A stretch of DNA of 64,000 nt from Ensifer sp. LC11 (GTDB taxonomy: Bacteria; Pseudomonadota; Alphaproteobacteria; Rhizobiales; Rhizobiaceae). Positions 17,813-25,604 of the stretch are shown here, piece after piece. Below the pieces are notes generated by a model. It saw only the letters and a list, made by a program, of their open reading frames with translations, was not told the DNA's origin and made no database searches. The stretch lies in assembly GCF_001695835.1 (NCBI RefSeq), contig NZ_MBSO01000012.1, positions 310,001 through 374,000 of the forward strand, given 5' to 3'. A program made the translations under genes and the position numbers. The first letter of the stretch is position 1, and every line of letters starts with the position of its first letter.

Positions 17813-18448
17813 TCACGCCGTGGCGCGCTTCATCGTTGCCGTCAGAAGTCCCGCGCCGATGAGCATCGAGCCGCCGGCGCGATTGACGATCCGCCGGATA
17901 TTCGGCCTGGAAATCGTGCTGCGGGCGGCGGTCGCAAGGGCCGCGTAAAGGCTGGCGTTGAGGATCGCGAGCGTCAGGAACGTGAACTCGAAGATCGCCA
18001 TCTGCGCAAGGAGCGGCTGGCCGAGATCAAGAAACTGCGGCAGGAAGGCGACGAAGAAGACGATGCTTTTCGGATTGAGCGCGGTGACCGCATAGGTATG
18101 GAAGAAGATGCGAAGCGGCTGCTCGCCGGATGCGGCTTCAACGCCGGCATCGCCGCTGGCTGCAACCGGCGCGCGCCAGAGCTTGATGCCGAGCCAGATG
18201 AGGTAGGCGGCGCCCACCCATTTCAGCACGGTGAAGATGGCAGCAGACGTTGCAAGGAGAGCACCAAGGCCGAGCATGGAGGCGGTCATCGCGGTGAAGT
18301 CGCCGAGCGCCACGCCGGCGACCGTCGCGCCTGCGGTCTTGCGACCATGGCCGAGCGCATAGGAAATGACGAGAAGAATGGTGGGGCCGGGGATGGCGAG
18401 CAGCACGGCAGAGGCTGCGGCAAAGGCAAACCAATGTTCAAACGACAT
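17813..18448 (-). CDS. LysE/RhtB family amino-acid exporter
   Basis: A protein of 211 residues with six predicted membrane segments. The N-terminal 'AIPGPTILLVISYALGHGRKTAGATVAGVALGDFTAM' holds the conserved PGP motif and the GxxxG-rich second helix of the LysE superfamily, and 'YAVTALNPKSIVFFVAFLPQFL' holds the conserved NPK. Members export amino acids such as lysine, homoserine or threonine; which one cannot be told. The ATG at 18448 has GGAG about 9 bases upstream, preferred to a start 8 codons earlier. A mosaic palindromic repeat starts about 20 bp upstream of the gene and could affect its expression. Confidence 0.9.
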   Translation of the reverse strand: MSFEHWFAFAAASAVLLAIPGPTILLVISYALGHGRKTAGATVAGVALGDFTAMTASMLGLGALLATSAAIFTVLKWVGAAYLIWLGIKLWRAPVAASGDAGVEAASGEQPLRIFFHTYAVTALNPKSIVFFVAFLPQFLDLGQPLLAQMAIFEFTFLTLAILNASLYAALATAARSTISRPNIRRIVNRAGGSMLIGAGLLTATMKRATA

Positions 18449-18466
18449 GAAAAGGCTCCGCGTTTC

Positions 18467-18566
18467 CTGCATGATTCCTTAAATCGGGATCGATTTAAGG
18501 AATCATGCAGCAGCTTAAAGGGCTACAGCGACCTTAGCGCGTCTTAAAAGACGCGCGGCGCTGTAG
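18467..18566. repeat. rhizobial mosaic palindromic repeat, copy 1
   Basis: Two hairpins in tandem. The first has perfect 20-bp arms at 18467-18486 and 18491-18510 with loop GGAT. The second pairs CTACAGCG (18523-18530) with CGCTGTAG (18559-18566) and internally CGCGTCTT with AAGACGCG. A related element with the same order lies at 40917-41018. Such RIME/ABC-type mosaics are common between rhizobial genes. Confidence 0.8.
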
Positions 18567-18656
18567 GGGTTCTCGACAATCAATCTGCCGAGGGAGCCAT
18601 CGAAACGCGGAGCCGTCAATCGTCGGTCATGCACTTCGTGCGGGAAGCATGGGAAG

Positions 18657-18678
18657 CCGGCCAAAAGCTTTTGGCCGG
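18657..18678 (-). terminator. perfect 22-bp palindrome downstream of pfp
   Basis: CCGGCCAAAAG (18657-18667) is the exact reverse complement of the following 11 bases. It lies 12 bp after the pfp stop on the minus strand, extended by an outer GGAAGC/GCTTCC pairing. There is no T tract, so it is a probable but atypical terminator. Confidence 0.5.
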
Positions 18679-18689
18679 TGCTTCCTTGT

Positions 18690-19907
18690 TCAGTGCTTCT
18701 CAGCCTTCCACTTCTGGCCGATGACGTCCATCACCTCGCCGAACCACTTCGTCGAGGTGTCGAAGTGCTTGCCGCCCTTGATGCGCGGGAACTCGATCGT
18801 GCGCAGCTTTCCGCCCTGATCTTCGTCATGGCCGGTAACGCCGGAGACCTTGTTGAGCGCGCTTTCGACAGCGAGGTCGACCATGCTCTGGATGAGACGC
18901 AGGTCGTCGCCGTTGGCAGGGGCCGAGCGGGCATAGTAGCCGGACTTCTGGACCATCGAGCGTTCGGCGCCCAAAAGCGCTGCGAACTGCTTGGAGAACC
19001 AGTTGCCGACATTGATGGTGTCGATCTTCACGTGGCCGAAGGCATCGCGCTTGATCGTCTCACCGGCCGCTTCCCGCTCAGTGACAATCGCGTCAAGGCA
19101 CGCACCTTCGCTGACGAACAGCGTCACGAAGCCGGTGCGGTCCATAACCTTGCGCAGGCGGTCGGCTTCTCCCTGCAGATCGAATTTCATCTCCGGCAGG
19201 TAAAGGCCGTCGATGGTCTTCAGCTGCTTGTCCATCATGAAGCCGTCGACGAATTCCTTGTCGTCGGTCATCTGGATGTAGGAGCGGGCGGTGGCCGCCG
19301 TCAGCCAGCCGCAATGGCGGCCCATCACTTCATGCACGACAAGGGTGCGCGGGGCAGCACTTTGTTCATTGCTCACATTGTCGAAAAAGCGGGCGCCATA
19401 TTCGGCAGCGGTCCAGGCGCCGAGCGTCTGGCGGATCGGGACGACGTCGTTGTCGACGGTCTTCGGCAAGCCGACCACGGTCAGGTTGTAGCCGTTGGCG
19501 CCGAGATAGGCGGCGAGATCGGCCGCCGTCGTGTTGGTGTCGTCGCCGCCAATGGTATGGAGGATCGAGATGCCGTCATTGGCGAGCCGTTCGGCCGCAA
19601 CCCGCAGCGGGTTTTCGCCTTCCTTGACCAGGCCGCGTTTGACGCAGTCGGCCGCATTGGTGAGCTTTACGCGGCTGTTGCCGATCGGCGAGCCGCCGTG
19701 ACGATGCAGGATGTGGGCCTTCTCGCGCATGTCGCGGGTGATCTCGATGCGGTCTCCCAGGAGCACGCCCTGGTAGCCGGAACGATAGGCGATCAGCTCA
19801 TATTCGGGGGCTACGTCCGAATAGCGCTCGATCAGGCCCCCAACGGCGGATGACAGGCAGGGTGCGAGCCCGCCCGCCGTCAGCATTGCGACTTTTTTCT
19901 TGGCCAT
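18690..19907 (-). CDS. pfp: pyrophosphate-dependent phosphofructokinase
   Basis: A protein of 405 residues, as in the rhizobial PPi-PFK clade. It carries the donor-site signature TIGGDDT (Gly120-Thr124), where the Asp in place of Gly of ATP enzymes excludes the ATP gamma-beta geometry, and the catalytic 'LPKTVDNDV' (148-155). 'EVMGRHCGWLTAATA' contains the conserved MGRxxGxL block binding fructose 6-phosphate. The reaction is fructose 6-phosphate + PPi to fructose 1,6-bisphosphate + Pi, and is reversible, so it can serve glycolysis or gluconeogenesis. GAGGAGG precedes the ATG at 19907; a 17-codon upstream extension of the frame is rejected. Transcribed alone. Confidence 0.95.
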   Translation of the reverse strand: MAKKKVAMLTAGGLAPCLSSAVGGLIERYSDVAPEYELIAYRSGYQGVLLGDRIEITRDMREKAHILHRHGGSPIGNSRVKLTNAADCVKRGLVKEGENPLRVAAERLANDGISILHTIGGDDTNTTAADLAAYLGANGYNLTVVGLPKTVDNDVVPIRQTLGAWTAAEYGARFFDNVSNEQSAAPRTLVVHEVMGRHCGWLTAATARSYIQMTDDKEFVDGFMMDKQLKTIDGLYLPEMKFDLQGEADRLRKVMDRTGFVTLFVSEGACLDAIVTEREAAGETIKRDAFGHVKIDTINVGNWFSKQFAALLGAERSMVQKSGYYARSAPANGDDLRLIQSMVDLAVESALNKVSGVTGHDEDQGGKLRTIEFPRIKGGKHFDTSTKWFGEVMDVIGQKWKAEKH

Positions 19908-20274
19908 GTTTCCTCCTCGGGACTTTGGCATGCGATGGGTGGGGCCTCCATAACGCAAATCAGATGGAAATTAAATGACGGGCCTGTGGATGTCTTGTCG
20001 AGCGATACGGTAAAGCACATCGGCCGGCGGCCAAAACGCAAGCTGCCTCGAAATCCGGCGCAGATCGTCTGGCGGGTCGCCAACGGGGGCGGGGCGGGCG
20101 ATGGCGCCGCCTTTGCAAGGGCTGGTCGATACTCCTTTTGGGCGAATGGCTGTTCCCTTGGGAACAGCGTTCTGTCCACTTGCTGTCGCAAGTTCCAATC
20201 GGTGGATTGACAATAGTGAGGTGCCATCGCAAATTCGTCGTCCTCGTGGTTCGGTCCGTCCCACCGCTTGCAAT
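19908..20274. other. gap between pfp and the J-domain gene; one perfect hairpin
   Basis: No supported gene. It must contain the pfp promoter on the minus strand. The one clear structure is a 9-bp perfect inverted repeat, GCTGTTCCC (20149-20157) and GGGAACAGC (20160-20168), separated by TT. Confidence 0.5.
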
Positions 20275-20302
20275 TTGCCACCACATTAGTCCATGCTATA
20301 AG
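20275..20302 (+). promoter_or_regulatory. candidate sigma70 promoter
   Basis: TTGCCA (20275-20280) and TATAAG (20297-20302) are separated by 16 bases and end 22 bp before the start of the TerB/J-domain gene. The match to a -35/-10 pair is reasonable but unproven. Confidence 0.45.
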
Positions 20303-20324
20303 CTGGAGAGACAGGGATTCTCGC

Positions 20325-21032
20325 ATGTCATTCTGGGACAGCATCCTCAAGATCGTTACCGCCACGGGCAATGCACTGGCCGGCGTGGTCGAGGCTGTGC
20401 GTACCCTGTTTGAGGGCGACCCGGAGACGCGGCGCAAGGTTGCCTTCTCCGTCGCCATGATCGCGCTTTCGGCCAAGATGGCCAAGGCCGACGGTATCGT
20501 CAGCGAGGCTGAAGTCGCCGCTTTCCGCGATATTTTCCAGTTCCCGTCCGATCAGGCGCAGAACGTGGCGCGTCTCTATAATCTCGCGCGCCAGGACGTT
20601 GCCGGCTACGAGGCCTATGCGGAGAAGATGGCATCGCTGTGCTCGTCCTGCGAAAAGAACTGCCCGATCCTTGAGGATATCATCGACGGCCTGTTCCATA
20701 TCGCCAAGTCGGATGGCGCCGTGCACGAGCGCGAGCTCGCCTTCCTGCTGCGCGTTGCCGAGATCTTTCGCATGGACGAGGGGCATTTCGAGCGCATCAT
20801 GGCCCGCCATGTCCACGGCGACGGCCGCGACCCCTATCAGGTGCTCGGCGTTTCGCGTAAGGACGATTTCGCCGACATCCGCAAGCGCTACCGCGTACTG
20901 GTTTCCGAGAACCACCCGGACATGCTGGTGGCACGCGGCGTACCGCACGAATTCCACGCGATCGCCAATGATCGTATGGCAGCGTTGAACGCTGCCTATG
21001 AGGCGATCGAGAAAGAACGCCGAGCCGCATGA
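20325..21032 (+). CDS. TerB-like plus J-domain protein (DjlA family)
   Basis: A protein of 235 residues. Residues of about 35-165 form an all-helical TerB/DjlA-like domain ('IALSAKMAKADGIVSEAEVAAFRDIF' and 'GLFHIAKSDGAVHERELAFLLRVAEIF', the two repeats with Asp-Gly-x-V/A that mark the family). The C-terminal ~65 residues are a J domain ('DPYQVLGVSRKDDFADIRKRYRVLVSENHPDML') with the HPD motif that stimulates DnaK ATPase. Unlike E. coli DjlA, there is no clear N-terminal membrane segment beyond a short amphipathic stretch. It overlaps the next gene by 4 bp (ATGA), linking a DnaK co-chaperone to a peptidoglycan amidase. Start ATG 20325 follows the candidate promoter; the longer frame is rejected. 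Confidence 0.88.
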   Translation: MSFWDSILKIVTATGNALAGVVEAVRTLFEGDPETRRKVAFSVAMIALSAKMAKADGIVSEAEVAAFRDIFQFPSDQAQNVARLYNLARQDVAGYEAYAEKMASLCSSCEKNCPILEDIIDGLFHIAKSDGAVHERELAFLLRVAEIFRMDEGHFERIMARHVHGDGRDPYQVLGVSRKDDFADIRKRYRVLVSENHPDMLVARGVPHEFHAIANDRMAALNAAYEAIEKERRAA

Positions 21033-21793
21033 CTTCGAAATACTGCGACTATCCGGGGGCTCGCTTCATGCCGTCGCCCAACTTCGGCGACCGCGTTGGA
21101 GAGCGCGCCCCGGATATGATCGTGCTGCATTACACCGGCATGCCGACGGGAGCTTCGGCGCTCGAATGGCTTTGCCGCGAGGAAAGCCAGGTCTCCAGCC
21201 ATTATTTCGTGCATGAGGACGGGCGCGTCGACCAGTTGGTACCGGAGGCGCGTCGCGCCTGGCACGCGGGCAAGAGCTTCTGGAAGGGCGAGGTCGACAT
21301 CAATTCCTGTTCGATCGGCATCGAGATCGCCAATCCGGGACATCCGGGCGGACTGCCGGATTTTCCGGAAAAGCAGATCGACGCGGTCGTCGAATTGTGT
21401 CGGGACTGTGGCCAGCGCTGGTCGATCGCACCGGAAAGGGTGCTGGCCCACAGCGATATCGCCCCTATTCGCAAGGTCGATCCGGGAGAAAAATTTCCCT
21501 GGCATATTCTGCACCGTGAAGGGGTCGGGCACTGGGTGGAACCGGCGCCAATCGGCGGCGGACGTTTCTTTCAGCGTGGCGACCGTGGCCAGCCGGTGGA
21601 GGCCATCCAGTCGATGCTGTCGCTCTATGGTTACGGCATTGATGTGACTGGTGATTTCTGCGAAAAAACCGAAGGTGCCGTCGCCGCGTTCCAAAGGCAT
21701 TTCCGGCAACAGAGGGTGGACGGCATCGCCGACATTTCAACCCTCGATACGCTGCACCGTCTGCTTTCCGGACTGCCGCAGTTCACCGCCTGA
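21029..21793 (+). CDS. N-acetylmuramoyl-L-alanine amidase (AmpD/AmiD type) with peptidoglycan-binding domain
   Basis: A protein of 254 residues. The amidase_2 domain includes 'DMIVLHYTGMPTGASALEWL' (Zn-binding His), 'SSHYFVHEDGRVDQLVPEARRAWHAG', 'SIGIEIANPG' and 'VLAHSDIAPIRKVDPGEKFPW' (second Zn His and the late Asp). A peptidoglycan_binding_1 domain follows at about 185-250. It cleaves the bond between MurNAc (or anhydro-MurNAc) and L-Ala. No signal peptide is visible, which suggests cytoplasmic muropeptide recycling like AmpD, although the C-terminal binding domain is more usual in exported AmiD. Translation is probably coupled to the J-domain gene by the ATGA overlap. Confidence 0.92.
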   Translation: MTSKYCDYPGARFMPSPNFGDRVGERAPDMIVLHYTGMPTGASALEWLCREESQVSSHYFVHEDGRVDQLVPEARRAWHAGKSFWKGEVDINSCSIGIEIANPGHPGGLPDFPEKQIDAVVELCRDCGQRWSIAPERVLAHSDIAPIRKVDPGEKFPWHILHREGVGHWVEPAPIGGGRFFQRGDRGQPVEAIQSMLSLYGYGIDVTGDFCEKTEGAVAAFQRHFRQQRVDGIADISTLDTLHRLLSGLPQFTA

Positions 21794-22016
21794 CGCGGAA
21801 GATTTTTTCGCGCTGACGGCACTTTCCCCGGTGTTCTTGGCAATATTTTTTAGCTTTGCCACATGTTTACCATGATGCGGCATTCATTTCCCGCTCATTG
21901 GAACTGCAGGAGCATCGGGGCGCAAGGCTCACTTCCTGTGAATGAAACGATCGGGACGTGAGGCTCGAAGCGGGGTGCGCTTCGCTCCATTCCCCAGACC
22001 GGAGAATTCAAACTAC

Positions 22017-22544
22017 ATGAGAATTTCGTCTGTTGCTGCGGTGGCGGCATGCCTTGGCATGTTCTTCGCCGGGATGGGTACGTCGTATGCGGGGAATGTC
22101 GACAAGACCATCAAGACCTCATCCATCCAGTCCGTTACCCGTACCACAGGCTATCCGAAACCGGACCTTCCGCAGAACGCCCAGTATACGTCTCTGATCA
22201 AGAGCTACGCGAAGCAGTATGGCGTTCCGGTCGATCTGGCCCACGCAGTGGTCAAGGTCGAAAGCAACTTCAATGCCAAGGCACGCGGCAGCGCCGGCGA
22301 AATCGGCCTGATGCAGATCAAGCCCGCCACGGCCCGCATGATGGGCTATTCCGGTTCCGCCAAGGGTCTTTATGATCCGGAAACCAACATCAAGTTCGGC
22401 ATGAAGTATCTCGCCGTGGCGCATGAGCTTTCCGGCGGCACGACCTGTGGCACAATTCTCAAATACAATGCCGGCCATGGCGCCAAGCGCATGAACCCGG
22501 TTTCCAAGCGCTATTGCGGCAAGGTTCAGAACATCATCGACTGA
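22017..22544 (+). CDS. lytic transglycosylase, SLT domain
   Basis: A protein of 175 residues. A signal peptide (MRISSVAAVAACLGMFFAGMGTSYA) is followed by a compact SLT domain: 'YGVPVDLAHAVVKVESNFNAKARGSAGEIGLMQIKPATARMMGY', with the catalytic Glu in KVESNFN, and 'NIKFGMKYLAVAHELSGGTTCGTILKYNAGHG'. It is a minimal exported peptidoglycan transglycosylase, of the kind that also assists secretion systems. The ATG at 22017 follows GGAGA; a frame 25 codons longer would spoil the signal peptide. It stands alone, and the 220 bp upstream hold no evident gene. Confidence 0.92.
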   Translation: MRISSVAAVAACLGMFFAGMGTSYAGNVDKTIKTSSIQSVTRTTGYPKPDLPQNAQYTSLIKSYAKQYGVPVDLAHAVVKVESNFNAKARGSAGEIGLMQIKPATARMMGYSGSAKGLYDPETNIKFGMKYLAVAHELSGGTTCGTILKYNAGHGAKRMNPVSKRYCGKVQNIID

Positions 22545-22745
22545 TCGATTGCCTGACAAGCGTCAGGGCGTGCATTCGCGCGCGCAAGCAAAGAACACCG
22601 TCCGCCAGCCATGTCAGGCAATGGCGGATGCTCCAGCCGGACAGGTCTCGCGTTCCGGCTCGTCCTAAAAATGCCCTGCAACCGCAGTGCCATATCGGGC
22701 CTTCGCGTGCTATCTCACCTTCAGGCAAGAGGGACGGGGATCAGC

Positions 22746-23936
22746 ATGTCGGAAAGCTTTGATTTCATTGTCGTCGGCAAGGGCATGATGGGGGCAGCCG
22801 CCGCGCGCCACCTGGCGCTCGCAGGCGCAAGTGTCGCGCTCATCGGCCCGGACGAGCCTGCGGATTGGGCCAATCATTCCGGTGTCTTTTCCAGCCACTA
22901 CGACAATGCTCGCATTACCCGAACGATCGACAATGATCCTGTCTGGGCGCGGCTTGCCCGGCGCTCGATCGAGCGATACGACGCGATCGAGCGCGAAAGC
23001 GGCGTTGCCTTTTATCATGAAGTCGGCTGCCTGATCGCCGGGCCCGCGCCGGGGGCTGCCTACGACTACATCGAGAAGGTGGAAAAGGCCCGCGATGCGC
23101 TTGGCGTCGTGGCGCCCCGTTTTGATCACGATGAGCTGTCGCAGCGCTTTCCGTGGTTCCGGTTTCCCAAGGGGACGGCGGGCATCTACGAACAGCAGGG
23201 CGCCGGCTATATCAATCCGCGCGCGCTCGTCATGGCGCAGACCGTTTGCGCGCAGAAGGGCGGCACGCGGATCGTGCGCAGCGAGGTTCGCTCCGTGTCG
23301 GAGGCGCCCGATCGCGTCGTCGTCACGACACGCGATGGCTCCCGTTTCGATGCGGGCAGGGTGATCGTCGCAGCCGGCGGGTTCTCGCTTTCCAACACGC
23401 TGTTGCCGCGGCCGATCGATCTTAAGGTCAAGGCCCGGACAGTGTTCTTCGCCGAGGTGGCAAGCGGTGATCTGGCGGCCTTTGACGGCATGCCGTCGTT
23501 GATCGGTGCTGCACCGGAACAGGAGCGGAGCTACTATCTGCTGCCGCCGGTCGCCTATGCGGATGGCAAGCACTACATCAAGATCGGTGGCGATCCGACC
23601 GACCGCGTCCTCGACGGTGAGCCGGCCGTGCGCCAATGGTTCCGCGGCTCGGCCAGTGTTGCCGCGGCGGAGCATCTGCGCGGGCTTCTGGCAGAGGTGA
23701 TGCCCGGTCTGCGTCCGGTCTCGACACATTTTTCGCCCTGTGTCACCTCGTTTACCCGGCGCGGACTGCCCTATATCGGCTTTGCGGAAAGCGAACGCAT
23801 CGCGGTCGTGACCGGCGGCAACGGCCAGGCGGCGAAGAGCTCCGACGAGATCGGCAGGCTTGGCGCTGCCCTTGTCATCAATGGCCGGATCGACGAGCCG
23901 GAATATGACGCGGATTTCTCCGTCGCCTTTCGCTGA
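22746..23936 (+). CDS. FAD-dependent oxidoreductase (DAO family, sarcosine/amino-acid oxidase-like)
   Basis: A protein of 396 residues. The N-terminal Rossmann motif reads FIVVGKGMMGAAAARHLALAGASVALIG, where the usual GxGxxG appears as GKGMMG. The DAO fold continues with 'GYINPRALVMAQTVCAQKGGTRI' and 'GRVIVAAGGFSLSNTLLPRPI', and ends with 'TRRGLPYIGFAESERIAVVTGGNGQAAKSSDEIGRL', which binds the flavin. Relatives oxidise sarcosine, N-methyltryptophan or other secondary amines and D-amino acids. No substrate residues can be assigned. GGGGA precedes the ATG at 22746; the frame is open 45 codons upstream without coding character. A monocistronic gene between the SLT gene and rnpB. Confidence 0.85.
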   Translation: MSESFDFIVVGKGMMGAAAARHLALAGASVALIGPDEPADWANHSGVFSSHYDNARITRTIDNDPVWARLARRSIERYDAIERESGVAFYHEVGCLIAGPAPGAAYDYIEKVEKARDALGVVAPRFDHDELSQRFPWFRFPKGTAGIYEQQGAGYINPRALVMAQTVCAQKGGTRIVRSEVRSVSEAPDRVVVTTRDGSRFDAGRVIVAAGGFSLSNTLLPRPIDLKVKARTVFFAEVASGDLAAFDGMPSLIGAAPEQERSYYLLPPVAYADGKHYIKIGGDPTDRVLDGEPAVRQWFRGSASVAAAEHLRGLLAEVMPGLRPVSTHFSPCVTSFTRRGLPYIGFAESERIAVVTGGNGQAAKSSDEIGRLGAALVINGRIDEPEYDADFSVAFR

Positions 23937-24143
23937 AGCGCGTCGCGATCTTTCAGTTAAGCTCCTTGCGCTTCAAGCTTTTGATTTGCCGCATGTCGTT
24001 CTCGCAAAACCGCCGCGCACCTTTGCGCGACAGGCTTTAGGCCCGGTCTTTGCCGGCGGGCGCTCCGATCTCTATTGTTGGCTGTTGAAAAGCGCTGCCG
24101 TTTTTTCTGGCGCGGGGCGCCGGGCTGGGTTAAGGAGCGCCTG

Positions 24144-24540
24144 CCAGTTGGCCGGGCAGCCGCTCTCCGCAAGTGCCGAAAGGCCGCGGGGGGAGGAAAG
24201 TCCGGGCTCCACGGAAGCACGGTGCCGGATAACGTCCGGCGAGGGTGACCTCAGGGAAAGTGCCACAGAAAGCAAACCGCTCCGCCTGGCGGAGTAAGGG
24301 TGAAAGGGTGGGGTAAGAGCCCACCGCGGACATGGCGACATGGACGGCACGGCAAACCCCACCGGGAGCAAGACCGAATAGGGATGACGCGGGCGCGCAA
24401 GCGCCCAGCCTGTTTCCGGGCCAGTCATCCGGGTGGGTTGCAAGAGGCTGCGTGCAAGCGCAGTCCCAGATGAATGGCTGCCACGTTCCGTTGCCTTCGG
24501 GTAACGGGGCCATACAGAACCCGGCTTACAGGCCAACTGG
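24144..24540 (+). ncRNA. rnpB: RNase P RNA (class A)
   Basis: The ends pair as helix P1: CCAGTTGGCC at 24144-24153 with GGCCAACTGG at 24531-24540. Between them are the conserved RNase P blocks: GAGGAAAGTCCGGGCTCC near the 5' end, CACAGAAAGCAAACCGC, GGTAAGAGCCCACCGC, GGCAAACCCCACCGGGAGCAAGA, and the 3' CATACAGAACCCGGCTTACAGG. The length (about 397 nt) fits alphaproteobacteria. The RNA is the catalytic subunit that matures tRNA 5' ends together with RnpA. A T-rich stretch (TTTCTCTTTTTT) follows and probably terminates transcription. Confidence 0.97.
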
Positions 24541-24939
24541 CGATTTCTCTTTTTTCCGGCGTAGAAACGGTCCCCCATTCTCCTTCAAAGCGGGGTCGGC
24601 GGTCGGAGTTTGCCAACGTATGGCGTCAATGTCGCCGACGCCCAATACGGGACTGCAGCCGAAGCGCAAATCACACGCATCGGCTGCTTTGCGATCGGCT
24701 TGCTCTGGCCTGCATTTCCTATGCTGCTCTGCCTGGAAATGAACCGGCCTGTCCCGGTGAACTGTTTTTCCGCCCTGCGTCGGCAGCGCTTCTGCGCTCT
24801 TTCTCACATTCTGATTTTTCAACGATTTGAAGCCGTTCCGCCGTCGCATTCCCGCACGGTGGGGGTCTCGTCGTAACTCTTCGTTAAACTTAACAACCTA
24901 TCAATATTTGATCAGCCCGACGGCTGTTTTCGAGCCAAT
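24541..24939. other. about 400 bp between rnpB and the mraZ control region, no gene seen
   Basis: Short frames on both strands lack ribosome binding sites and family resemblance. The first 15 bases are the T-rich rnpB 3' flank. The last 60 bases turn A/T-rich (TTCGTTAAACTTAACAACC at 24878-24896), consistent with an mraZ promoter region. Confidence 0.5.
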
Positions 24940-24973
24940 CCCATTGACGCCCATATGGTCCCATGATATCCCA
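24940..24973 (-). promoter_or_regulatory. probable MraZ operator: four TGGG boxes at 10-bp spacing
   Basis: Read on the minus strand, TGGG occurs at 24973-24970, 24963-24960, 24953-24950 and 24943-24940, exactly 10 bp apart. MraZ of other bacteria binds direct TGGGN repeats separated by 5 bases, upstream of its own operon, which gives the same 10-bp period. The boxes lie about 180 bp before the mraZ start. Four boxes and the minus orientation are notable; the assignment is by analogy. Confidence 0.75.
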
Positions 24974-25149
24974 TAATGGCACTGCGCAAGGGCTGCTTCG
25001 CAGCCTGTCATTGCAAGATCTCAGTGCCTTCCGGCTTCGGAGGGTGGGCGAACATTCCGGTGTTCGGCGGGGGCGTCTTGCAGGTGTGGTCGAGTGTTCT
25101 CGCGGGTCGATGATTATGGCCCGTCAGTCTTGGGCGGCCGTTTCGCGTT

Positions 25150-25590
25150 ATGAACCGCTTCTTGTCACATGCCACCAATCGGATCGATGCGAAGGGGCGG
25201 GTTTCCGTTCCCTCGGTGTTTCGCTCCGTGCTGTCGGATGGGGGCGTTCGGGAGCTATACTGTTTTCAGGATTTCGTCTTTCCGGCGATCAGTGTCGGCG
25301 GGCCGGAGCTCCTGGATCGGTTCGAGAGGCAGATGGCGGCCGAGGATCCTTTTTCCCCGGAGGCCAACGAGATGTCGCTGCTCGTTCACGGGGGCGGCGT
25401 CTTCGTGAAACTCGATCCGGAAGGCCGGTTGATGATGACGGATTTCATCCGCGACTTCACCGGCATCTCGACCGACGTGATGTTCGTCGGGCGGGGCGAT
25501 TATTTTCAGCTCTGGGAGCCGCAGGCCTTTGTCAAGGCGCAGGCGGCGGCCCGGGAAGGGCGCAAGTCACGGGGGTTGCGTCCAGAATAG
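25150..25590 (+). CDS. mraZ: division/cell wall cluster transcriptional regulator MraZ
   Basis: A protein of 146 residues, the usual length. It begins [25 protein letters not shown], the first AbrB-like MraZ repeat with conserved Asp-x-Lys-Gly-Arg, and the second repeat includes '[20 protein letters not shown]'. MraZ forms a ring-shaped oligomer that binds TGGG repeats and represses its own dcw operon. It is the first gene of the cluster, with rsmH starting 14 bp downstream. The four-box site at 24940-24973 is the likely target. The 180 bp between the boxes and the start leave room for a long leader. Confidence 0.95.
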   Translation: MNRFLSHATNRIDAKGRVSVPSVFRSVLSDGGVRELYCFQDFVFPAISVGGPELLDRFERQMAAEDPFSPEANEMSLLVHGGGVFVKLDPEGRLMMTDFIRDFTGISTDVMFVGRGDYFQLWEPQAFVKAQAAAREGRKSRGLRPE

Positions 25591-25604
25591 AATGGAGAGG
25601 CGGA

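Noticed and set aside
24072-24616. Minus-strand frames overlapping rnpB
   Set aside because: The region is a structured RNA with paired ends and conserved RNase P blocks; no coding signal remains.
24878-24896. TTCGTTAAACTTAACAACC as a CtrA box before mraZ
   Set aside because: The two TTAA halves are too close together for the TTAA-N7-TTAA consensus.
24963-25604. Open reading frame running across mraZ into rsmH
   Set aside because: It is in frame with rsmH by chance; rsmH has a clear ribosome binding site at 25605, and the upstream part is occupied by mraZ in another frame.
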